Shown piece by piece: positions 14,076 to 21,793 of a stretch of 25,508 nucleotides of DNA (position 1 is its first letter; every line of letters starts with the position of its first letter). The notes below the pieces were generated by a model. The model ran no database searches. It saw only the letters and a program-made list of their open reading frames with translations, and was not told the origin of the DNA. Both the position numbers and the translations under genes were made by a program. The DNA is from Candidatus Mesolinea sp. (lineage in GTDB: Bacteria; Chloroflexota; Anaerolineae; Anaerolineales; Anaerolineaceae): positions 1 to 25,508 of the forward strand of contig DMCS01000062.1 in NCBI GenBank assembly GCA_003445715.1, in the 5' to 3' direction.

Positions 14076-17000
14076 ATGCAAAAAAAGTCAACATCTAAAG
14101 TGTTAGCACTTTTCCTGATGGTTGCCTTGCTTTTAGGCATGGTGGTGAATACTTCTAATGCCAGCGTTGGTCCCGTTGAGGCAACCCAAGCACTGGATAA
14201 AGTAGAACCCGCTGTACTTGAAGCAATGTCAACTAAAGGCAGCTCCGATTTTGTGGTCGAAATGGCTGAACATGCAGATTTGAAAGCAGCCTACGCGATC
14301 AAAGATTGGAGCGAACGTGGCTGGTATGTTTACAACAATTTGAAAGAGGTTGCTGATCGCACGCAGAAACCGATTATTCAGATGCTTGATCAAAAAGGAA
14401 TTAAGTATCAATCCTTCTTTGCCGGCAATGAAATTGCGGTAACTGCTGGAGATATGACGACGCTTTCACAAATTGCAGCTTTGGATAGTGTGGAACACAT
14501 TCGTTACCCAAGGACTGCATACATCGACCCCATCACCAGCCTCTCGAAGGATCTATTTAATTTCACGGTTCAATCACTGGCTTGGGGCATCACCGATACC
14601 AATGCTGACGAGTTCTGGTCCACATTTGGCATGCAGGGGGAGGGCATTGTAGTCGCCAATATTGATACAGGCGTCCAATGGAATCACCCAGCCCTCGACC
14701 AGGCTTTCAAGTGCGGAACCGACCCATCGGATCCCGCGTGTTGGGCAGATCCCTCTAATGTTTGCGGAGGTCAAGCCTGTGATAACAACGGGCACGGCAC
14801 CCATACCATGGGCACGATGGTAGGCGACAATGACCCAACCCTGACCTATCAGGTGGGGATGGCGCCCAACGCGCAATGGATTGCCTGCAAGGGCTGCGAA
14901 TCGAGCAGCTGCTCCGATGCCGCTTTGAATGCCTGCGAAGATTGGATTGTTGCGCCAAATGGTAATCCCGATAACCGCCCGAATGTGGTCAATAACTCCT
15001 GGGGCGGCGGCGGTGGTGATACCTGGTATCTTGCCAAAGTACAGGCCTGGCACGCGGCCGGCATCTTCCCAGCATTTTCAGCAGGCAACAGTGGCTCAGC
15101 TTGCAGCTCTCTGGGCTCACCCGGTGACTATCAGGAAAGCTTTGGTACTGCAGCTCATGATAACAACCGGACAGTGGCCAGCTTCTCCTCACGGGGTCCA
15201 AGCTATTTTGGTGACGATCCCTATACCAAACCTAATATTTCCGCCCCGGGTGTAAGCATTTGCTCTTCAGTACCTGGCAGCGGTTGGGACTGCACTTATA
15301 GCGGCACGTCCATGTCATCCCCTCATAGTGCGGGGGCTGTCGCGCTGCTTTGGTCGTGCAACAGCTCGCTAATTGGCGATATGCAAGCCACCTTTGAAGT
15401 GTTGCAGAATACGGCTGATCCAGCCCCAGATGGAAATTGCGGCGCACCCACGGACGGCGAGGGTAACTACACTTATGGTTATGGTTACCTGAATGTGTTA
15501 GCTGCAGGGCAGTGGGTTTGTTCCGCTGGAACAATTACTGGTTCGGTTACGAGCGGTGGCAGCCCGGTGGAAGGCGCTACAGTCACCGCGGATAATGGCG
15601 AAGGTGTAGTAATTGATACCGAGACCGGAGCAGATGGGATTTATACTCTCAATGCCCCAGCAGGTACTTACACCGTCACTGCTACTAAATACGGCTTTAC
15701 CGAAGATATTGAAACCGGTGTAGTAGTTGAGGAAGATGGAACGGTCGTTGTGGACTTTACGATTGAGCCCCTTGCTTCGACGATTGTTTCCGGCGTTGTT
15801 TACGATGCAGGTGTGGAAGGGCTGGGCAACCACGGTTATCCTCTCTATGCCTCCATCCGCATCACTGCAACTGGTTTTGATCAAACCATTTACAGCGATC
15901 CGATTACTGGCGAATATTCAGTTGAACTGGTCTCGGAAACTGAACACACCTTTGAGGTAAATTCAGTAATTTCGGGCTATGAACCTTTCGCTGAGACGCT
16001 CACACCGACTGGTGCAACTCTAACCTACGATATTGGATTAGGGGTTGACGGCGGAGTATGCGCAGCGCCTGGCTACCAACCTGATTACGACTTCTTCTGG
16101 AGCTTTGAACAAAGTGATGGCGGGTTTACGCCAGGCGGCACCACCAGCTTTGCCTGGGGTGACTTTACCAGCGGCCCCGGCGAAGGCCATAGCGGCACTA
16201 AAGGCATCGCCACCAATCCGGCGGGTAACTATAATCCTAATGAATTGGGTTACATGCTCTCGCCCGTCATTGACCTGAGCGGCTATGGAACGAATACCCC
16301 CGTCATTCAATGGTGGGATTGGAAAGATATTGAAAGTGTTTCTTGGGACTGGGCGCGCTTTGACGTCACCAAAGATGGCGGCGCAACCTGGACGACAGTC
16401 TGGGGGCCTGTCGGTGGCGTCCATGATACCGAATACCACCAGCAAACCGTTGTGCTTGACCCGAGCTATAACGTCAGCGATTTCCAGTTCCGTTTCTACT
16501 TTAAGAGTGATAGCTCTGTCCAATATGCAGGTTGGTATGTTGATGATGTAGGCTTGGTGGAAGTGCCAGTACCCCCTGCCACACAGGTTTTCTTCACGAA
16601 TTTCGACTCGGACAATGGCGGATTTGTCGCCAGCGGCACCAACTCCAGCTGGGCTTGGGGCGCCCCCTCAGCAGAGCCCGGCCCTGGCGCACCTTATTCA
16701 GCGCCCAATGTGTGGGCGACCAACTTGGCAGGCAACTATAATAATAGTGAGGAAAGCTATATAACCTCGCCTGTCATTGATCTAAGCGCTCACGCTGGGC
16801 TTGCCCCTGTGCTTTCGTTCTACCATTGGATGGAATCTGAAAGCAACACTTGGGATTGGGGTTCAGTTGAAGCCACGAAAGATGGCGGGGTCACCTGGGA
16901 TATCATCTGGCAAAAGTTTGGGAATATCACAGAATGGACGCCAAAATCCTTGCAATTAGACCCAAGCTACGCGGTGAGCAACTTCCAGTTCCGGTTCCAT

Positions 17001-20000
17001 TTCCACTCGGATGGTTCAATTAATTACCCCGGCTGGTACATTGACGATGTAGGGGTCTCGGTCTCCGAACCTTTTGAGATCGCCGCGCCCTGTGTCGTTA
17101 TTCCCGGCGGTGCGGTGGCTGGCTACGTCACGGATGAGATGACCAGCGAACCTCTCATCGGAGCGGATGTTTATAGCGAAACGGCTGCAACCGTGAGCTT
17201 TGTTCTGGAAGACGACCCTGACAATGCCGGTGTTTACTGGCTATTCCAGCCGACTGAGACGGATCCGGAGGAAGTGTTATTCACAGCCTCTAAGGATCTG
17301 TATGCAGATGAAACGGCAAGAGTGAGCGTGGTCCAGGATGATTTGACACAGCAAGACTTCGCGCTGGGCACTGGCCAACTGACCTTTGACCCGACCGAGT
17401 TCGAATTTACCATGGCAATGGGCGACGCGCCAGCGACAGACACCTTGACCATCGGCAACAATGGGACGAGTGATGCCACTTTTGAGCTTGTTGAAAAGGA
17501 GGAAGGCTTTACACCCCTAAGTATCCCAGCATTTACTGGCGAGCTGCCTGAAGATAACCGCGAGGTTTCATTAGGGCGAGCACCACAGGCTGCTACTAAT
17601 GTTTCAAGATCCAGCTCTGCAAAGAACGACCTGGGCGGAATTCTCAGCACGGCTCCAGCATTTGCCATGGATATTTATCCTGGTGAGAAATTGGTTTACA
17701 TCCCCGATACGTCCGTTCCGGGCACCTGGGAAGTCGTTGGTTCGATTTCTGGCATGTCTTTCTTTGCCGGCGACTTTGTTGGCGGAGATTTTGACACAAT
17801 GTACGTTGTCAATTATGACAACAATGGGCTCTACGCGGTAGATATTGCCACTGGTGCTTACACCCAGATTGGCACGACCACTCCGCCTCTTGGCACAATA
17901 AATGGGTTGAGCGGAACGCCGGACGGCACGATGTACGGCATCGCTGGTGACTGCTCAACGAGCTACTTGGTTACGATTGACATTCCTTCTGGCGCAACGA
18001 CCAATATCGGGTCCATTCCCGGAGTTGGCTGCGGTATTGACCTGGCGTATAACACCGACGATGACATGATTTATGTGGTCGACCTGCTGACCGACAGCTT
18101 GTTCAGGGTTGATCCAGCTACAGCTGCAGCAACTCTGGTTGGCGCCTTAGGGGTAAGCCCGAATTATGCTCAGGGCATGGATTTTGAGGAAGAAAGCGGC
18201 GTGCTCTACTGGGCGGCTTATACGACATCGGGCGAGCTGCGCGTTATCGATACCACCACGGGCGCTAGCACGTTGATTGGTGCCTTCCCTGGCGGCGCGG
18301 AAGTGGACTGCTTAGCCTTCCCGACCGGCGGTTCTGCTGATGTACCCTGGCTTTCTGAATACCCCGTTTCCGGCACGGTGCCTGCGGGTGAAACCGTAGA
18401 AGTTACAATTGCGGTGGATCCATCTGGTTTAGGCCAACCCGGTGATTATGCGGCGGCTTTGAAGGTGAAGCACAACACGCCCTATACTTACCCCAACATC
18501 CCTGTAATCCTGCATCTGATTGCACCAGAAGACTTTGGAACAATCAATGGCACGGTTTACGGCTTAGAAGCCTGCGATATTAACCCTGCTCCCATTGAAG
18601 GCGCAACAGTTAATTTCAAGCAGGAAGACGTGATTATTTACTCGACGACCACCTTAGCGGATGGTTACTATAGCTACTCCATGCCTGAAGGTGTCTATGA
18701 CATTGAAGTCATCGCTGAAGGTTTTGTCAGCCAGACGGTAACTGGCGTTGATGTGGTGGTTGGGTCAACGGTAACGCAAGACTTTGAATTGCGATTATTG
18801 GCGCCCTGCCTGAGCGCTGTGCCTTCTGAGCTCGAAAAGACCTTGGTTGTCGATCAGATTGGTACTCAGACCTTGACTCTGGTCAACACCGGCACGGTTG
18901 ATGTTGATATCGAGTTGATTGAGATGGATCAGACACCTGGTGCACAGGCTCAAATTTCCATTCCAGCCTTTACAGGTCAATTGCCAGACGATGACAAGGT
19001 CGCATCGATTGGGCCAGCGCCAAAAGTCGGAAATGCACCTGCGATGAGCGGTGAGACCGTTGATCTGAGTGGCATCCATGCTGGTGAACCAGCATTTGCC
19101 ATGGATATTTATCCTGGTGAGAACCTGGTTTACATTCCGGATACCACAGCACCGGGAACCTGGGAGATTATCGGTCCAATCACTGGTATGTCCTTCTTTG
19201 CTGGCGACTTCGTTGGCGGAGATTTTGACACCATGTATGTTGTCAATTATGACAACAATGGTCTCTATACAGTGAATACGACCACTGGGGCTTACACCCA
19301 GATTGGTACGACCACACCCCCGTCGGGGACAACCTTCTCTGGTTTAACGGGAGCGCCTGACGGCACCATGTATGGCTTAACAACAAGTTGCTCGACGAGT
19401 TACCTGGTGACAGTCGATGTTACAACAGGTGCGACCACGGTTATTGGCTCGCTTACTGGGGTTGGCTGCGGTATCGATCTGGCTTTCAATACGAATGATG
19501 GCATGATCTATACTGTGGACCTCCTTACGGATAATGTGTACAAAATTGATCCGGAGACTGCTCAAGTAACGCTGGTTGGCCCCACAGGTATTTCTGCTAA
19601 CTATGCCCAAGGTATGGATTATGAAGAAGAAAGTGGAGTTCTGTACTGGGCTGCGTTCAACTATTCTACTTATGTTGGCGAATTACGGATCATTGATACA
19701 ACAACCGGTGCCAGCACTCTGATAGGGATGTTCCCTGGCGGCGCTGAAACAGACTGCTTAGCCTTCACGACTGGCGGTATTTCCGATGTGCCGTGGCTTT
19801 CCGAGGATCCTGTTGCAGGGACAGTGCCTGCTGGCGGGTCACTCCCAATTACCGTGACGTTTGATGCTACCGGGCTTGATGCAGGCGACTACTTTGCGGG
19901 TCTGCGCGTCCGGCCTGATGGGGCACCGCGCTTCGATGTGCCTGTGACGCTGCATGTTGTGGAAATCTTGAAGCTCTACTTGCCTATTATTGCGAAGTAA
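14076..20000 (+). CDS. secreted multidomain subtilisin-like serine protease (S8, bacillopeptidase F-like)
   Basis: 1974 residues. A signal peptide (Lys-rich start, hydrophobic core about 8-24, SNA cleavage near 29) is followed by a propeptide-like region (about 40-150). The S8 domain has the full triad: Asp197 in IDTGVQ, His240 in NGHGTH and Ser412 in GTSMSSPH, plus oxyanion Asn338. Next come two carboxypeptidase-regulatory-like beta domains (about 485-563 and 569-655), two immune-inhibitor-A/MAM-like domains (about 670-828 and 838-995), a third beta domain (1012-1100), a large module (about 1102-1483), a fourth beta domain (1487-1575) and a second copy of the module (about 1578-1961). The chain ends KLYLPIIAK, possibly a surface signal. 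The catalytic domain is rich in cysteine. AAGGAGA (14064-14070) sits five bases before the ATG. The likely role is breakdown of extracellular protein; neighbours give no further hint. A strong terminator follows, so it is probably monocistronic. Confidence 0.93.
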   Translation: MQKKSTSKVLALFLMVALLLGMVVNTSNASVGPVEATQALDKVEPAVLEAMSTKGSSDFVVEMAEHADLKAAYAIKDWSERGWYVYNNLKEVADRTQKPIIQMLDQKGIKYQSFFAGNEIAVTAGDMTTLSQIAALDSVEHIRYPRTAYIDPITSLSKDLFNFTVQSLAWGITDTNADEFWSTFGMQGEGIVVANIDTGVQWNHPALDQAFKCGTDPSDPACWADPSNVCGGQACDNNGHGTHTMGTMVGDNDPTLTYQVGMAPNAQWIACKGCESSSCSDAALNACEDWIVAPNGNPDNRPNVVNNSWGGGGGDTWYLAKVQAWHAAGIFPAFSAGNSGSACSSLGSPGDYQESFGTAAHDNNRTVASFSSRGPSYFGDDPYTKPNISAPGVSICSSVPGSGWDCTYSGTSMSSPHSAGAVALLWSCNSSLIGDMQATFEVLQNTADPAPDGNCGAPTDGEGNYTYGYGYLNVLAAGQWVCSAGTITGSVTSGGSPVEGATVTADNGEGVVIDTETGADGIYTLNAPAGTYTVTATKYGFTEDIETGVVVEEDGTVVVDFTIEPLASTIVSGVVYDAGVEGLGNHGYPLYASIRITATGFDQTIYSDPITGEYSVELVSETEHTFEVNSVISGYEPFAETLTPTGATLTYDIGLGVDGGVCAAPGYQPDYDFFWSFEQSDGGFTPGGTTSFAWGDFTSGPGEGHSGTKGIATNPAGNYNPNELGYMLSPVIDLSGYGTNTPVIQWWDWKDIESVSWDWARFDVTKDGGATWTTVWGPVGGVHDTEYHQQTVVLDPSYNVSDFQFRFYFKSDSSVQYAGWYVDDVGLVEVPVPPATQVFFTNFDSDNGGFVASGTNSSWAWGAPSAEPGPGAPYSAPNVWATNLAGNYNNSEESYITSPVIDLSAHAGLAPVLSFYHWMESESNTWDWGSVEATKDGGVTWDIIWQKFGNITEWTPKSLQLDPSYAVSNFQFRFHFHSDGSINYPGWYIDDVGVSVSEPFEIAAPCVVIPGGAVAGYVTDEMTSEPLIGADVYSETAATVSFVLEDDPDNAGVYWLFQPTETDPEEVLFTASKDLYADETARVSVVQDDLTQQDFALGTGQLTFDPTEFEFTMAMGDAPATDTLTIGNNGTSDATFELVEKEEGFTPLSIPAFTGELPEDNREVSLGRAPQAATNVSRSSSAKNDLGGILSTAPAFAMDIYPGEKLVYIPDTSVPGTWEVVGSISGMSFFAGDFVGGDFDTMYVVNYDNNGLYAVDIATGAYTQIGTTTPPLGTINGLSGTPDGTMYGIAGDCSTSYLVTIDIPSGATTNIGSIPGVGCGIDLAYNTDDDMIYVVDLLTDSLFRVDPATAAATLVGALGVSPNYAQGMDFEEESGVLYWAAYTTSGELRVIDTTTGASTLIGAFPGGAEVDCLAFPTGGSADVPWLSEYPVSGTVPAGETVEVTIAVDPSGLGQPGDYAAALKVKHNTPYTYPNIPVILHLIAPEDFGTINGTVYGLEACDINPAPIEGATVNFKQEDVIIYSTTTLADGYYSYSMPEGVYDIEVIAEGFVSQTVTGVDVVVGSTVTQDFELRLLAPCLSAVPSELEKTLVVDQIGTQTLTLVNTGTVDVDIELIEMDQTPGAQAQISIPAFTGQLPDDDKVASIGPAPKVGNAPAMSGETVDLSGIHAGEPAFAMDIYPGENLVYIPDTTAPGTWEIIGPITGMSFFAGDFVGGDFDTMYVVNYDNNGLYTVNTTTGAYTQIGTTTPPSGTTFSGLTGAPDGTMYGLTTSCSTSYLVTVDVTTGATTVIGSLTGVGCGIDLAFNTNDGMIYTVDLLTDNVYKIDPETAQVTLVGPTGISANYAQGMDYEEESGVLYWAAFNYSTYVGELRIIDTTTGASTLIGMFPGGAETDCLAFTTGGISDVPWLSEDPVAGTVPAGGSLPITVTFDATGLDAGDYFAGLRVRPDGAPRFDVPVTLHVVEILKLYLPIIAK
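17380..18525 (+). repeat. internal duplication, copy 1 (protease C-terminal module)
   Basis: Codes for an abnormal-spindle-like beta segment with SIPAFTGELP, then a propeller-like stretch (AFAMDIYPGE, FFAGDFVGGDFDTMYVVNYD, GIDLAY, DCLAF) and a closing beta segment. The second copy lies 1434 bases (478 codons) downstream. Some DNA stretches, such as the start of AFAMDIYPGE at 17655, are nearly identical. Confidence 0.85.
18810..19960 (+). repeat. internal duplication, copy 2 (protease C-terminal module)
   Basis: Repeats the order of copy 1 with SIPAFTGQLP, AFAMDIYPGE, FFAGDFVGGDFDTMYVVNYD, GIDLAF and DCLAF. The best-conserved part, about 19089-19270, is close at DNA level to 17655-17836. A single carboxypeptidase-regulatory-like domain separates the copies, so the duplication unit was probably module plus spacer domain. 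Confidence 0.85.
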
Positions 20001-20036
20001 AAGGTAAAAAGCCTCAAGTAAGTTCATTCGGTACAG

Positions 20037-20073
20037 TGCTTCCGGCGGAGCAATCTGCCGGAAGCAGCTTTTT
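20037..20073 (+). terminator. rho-independent terminator of the protease gene
   Basis: A perfect 10-bp stem, TGCTTCCGGC (20037-20046) with GCCGGAAGCA (20057-20066), has a 10-base loop and is followed by GCTTTTT. An alternative pairing, AGTGCTT (20035-20041) with AAGCACT (20074-20080), would compete with the lower stem. Confidence 0.9.
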
Positions 20074-20083
20074 AAGCACTTAA

Positions 20084-20092
20084 TGGTAGAAT
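20084..20092 (+). promoter_or_regulatory. extended -10 promoter of the lipoprotein gene
   Basis: TGGTAGAAT contains a TGN extension directly before TAGAAT (20087-20092), with no good -35. Transcription would start near 20099. That puts the ATG at 20091 inside the promoter and supports the start at 20121. Confidence 0.4.
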
Positions 20093-20120
20093 GGCGGGAA
20101 ATTACTGGCAGATAAATTTG

Positions 20121-21713
20121 ATGAAGAAAATCCAAAGGCAACTCTCCCTCATCGCCTTCCTCTTGATAGTGTGTGCTTGTTCAGTTAGCGTTGGCAATCA
20201 AGAAGATTACGCCCAAACGCAAGCCTTACCTACACCTACCCTAAATCTCCAAGCCCCACTGAAAATTTGGATTGCCCCGGAAGTGCCTGCCCCATTGCGC
20301 AGCCGTTTTATCCTGCCAGAAAACATGGCTTGGGCTGATAAGCCAGCGGCTGCATCAATCTTTTATGGCTTAGTGCAAAATATTCCAGAGGGACAAGCTG
20401 TGATTGCCCAAGTTGAATGGATTTATGCCCTGGTGGCACCCAGCTGGTCTGCCCGGGAAGGCGTCTTCGCTGAAGATTTAGTTGCTTTATGGCAAGGGGA
20501 ACCACGCCAGAGCCTGCGCCACATTGAAAAGCTCTTGGTCTACGCTGAGGACTATAATAGCTTATCTGCTTTATTGGGGGAAGAAGCAGATGAAGGAGCA
20601 CTTGGCGAGATTGTCCATCTCGTTCCTAACTCCAAACATAGCCTCGCTGAAGATTTGGAAGCTTCTACATGGGCAATCGTACCACTCAGCAGGGTTAATG
20701 AGGCATATAAAGTTTTGAGGATTGACGAAGTTTCGCCCTTGGATGCAGACTTTGCTGAAAAATCCTATCCACTACGCGGTATCTATGCACTCTATATGGA
20801 CCCAGTTGTGATGAATTGGATAGGAGAGCAGGGGGTAGATGCTCTTTTAAGTGCTTTAATAGGAAAAACTCCTGCTCATGTGACGCAGGTGCCAGCTGAA
20901 GTTCCATCGCCGAACCCAACAGGGACCTCCCATACTTCAGACCGATTGAAAGTTGGGGAAAACGAACGCCTGCGTGCACTTGATGGGGCTGTTGAGGTGC
21001 TCATCCCTGCTGGGGAATTTTTCTTTGGTTGTGATGCTGAGCACAATGGCGGTTTTGAATGCCTGCCCGATGAACTGCCGCTCGAGAAGCAATATTTGGA
21101 TACCTTTGCCATAGATAAATATGAAGTAACCAACGCGCAATATGCGCTCTGCGTTGCGGATGGAGCTTGCGAACAGCCTATGTACACCTATTCCGCCACA
21201 CGCGAGTCTTATTATGACAATCCTGCCTACGCAGATTACCCCGTCTCAGCAATATCGTTGAATGAGGCTGATGCTTACTGCGCATGGGCAGGAGGCAGGC
21301 TGCCCACTGAGGCTGAATGGGTGAAGGCAGCGCGCGGAGAAACGATGCGAGGTTATCCCTGGGGAGATGAAGAACCCAGTTGTGAGCTGGCGAATGCACG
21401 GGATGACCGCATGGGCGCTTGTGTCGGCGATACTGCACCAGTAGGGTCTTACCCTTTAGGGGCTTCACCTTATGGGGTGATGGATATGGCGGGCAACGTG
21501 TGGGAATGGGTGATGGATTATTATGCCGTGGGATTAGATGGCACACGCGAAAATATCGACCCAACGACGGTCGCCTTAGATTATCACCGCACTGTCAAGG
21601 GTGGCGCATGGGATTACAGCTGGAGCTGGATGCGGATTGCATATAATAGCGACCATAGCCCTGATGAGCATAAGATAAGCTTTGGTTTTCGTTGCATGCG
21701 GCCTATGGATTGA
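20121..21713 (+). CDS. lipoprotein with solute-binding-like N-terminal region and SUMF1/FGE-sulfatase domain
   Basis: 530 residues from the ATG at 20121. The start MKKIQRQ, a hydrophobic run and VCAC make a lipoprotein signal with Cys20 as likely lipid site. The ATG at 20091 would bury the signal and lies in the promoter. The middle region (about 30-255) begins LKIWIAPEVPAPLRSRF and includes WIYALVAPSWS and DLVALWQGEP. To me it resembles the periplasmic-binding-like part of CapA-related proteins, at moderate confidence. The C-terminal domain (about 290-528) is SUMF1-like: IPAGEFFFGCDAE, IDKYEVTNAQYALCV, GGRLPTEAEWVKAARG, YPWGDE, GVMDMAGNVWEWV, KGGAWDYSW and FGFRCMRP. The two closely spaced copper-binding cysteines of true formylglycine-generating enzymes, expected after GGAW, are missing. 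It is thus probably a binding or other SUMF1-family domain, exposed at the outer face of the membrane. It follows the protease terminator and has its own weak promoter. Confidence 0.82.
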   Translation: MKKIQRQLSLIAFLLIVCACSVSVGNQEDYAQTQALPTPTLNLQAPLKIWIAPEVPAPLRSRFILPENMAWADKPAAASIFYGLVQNIPEGQAVIAQVEWIYALVAPSWSAREGVFAEDLVALWQGEPRQSLRHIEKLLVYAEDYNSLSALLGEEADEGALGEIVHLVPNSKHSLAEDLEASTWAIVPLSRVNEAYKVLRIDEVSPLDADFAEKSYPLRGIYALYMDPVVMNWIGEQGVDALLSALIGKTPAHVTQVPAEVPSPNPTGTSHTSDRLKVGENERLRALDGAVEVLIPAGEFFFGCDAEHNGGFECLPDELPLEKQYLDTFAIDKYEVTNAQYALCVADGACEQPMYTYSATRESYYDNPAYADYPVSAISLNEADAYCAWAGGRLPTEAEWVKAARGETMRGYPWGDEEPSCELANARDDRMGACVGDTAPVGSYPLGASPYGVMDMAGNVWEWVMDYYAVGLDGTRENIDPTTVALDYHRTVKGGAWDYSWSWMRIAYNSDHSPDEHKISFGFRCMRPMD

Positions 21714-21740
21714 ACTGTTCCCCCCAAAAAAGTGAACGAT

Positions 21741-21778
21741 AACAAAATCAGCCCTCGTTTGTATCAAGAGGGCTGATT
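21741..21778 (-). terminator. rho-independent terminator of clpB
   Basis: A perfect 11-bp stem, AATCAGCCCTC (21746-21756) with GAGGGCTGATT (21768-21778), has an 11-base loop. On the minus strand the hairpin is followed by TTGTTATC, making a TTTTGTT run that spans the stem end. It sits 16 bases after the clpB stop. The + side has no T run, so it probably does not serve the convergent lipoprotein gene. Confidence 0.8.
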
Positions 21779-21793
21779 CGGTGGTAAGTTAGT

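Noticed and set aside
20091..20120. Upstream ATG for the lipoprotein
   Set aside because: It adds ten residues before a good lipoprotein signal and falls within the probable extended -10 promoter.
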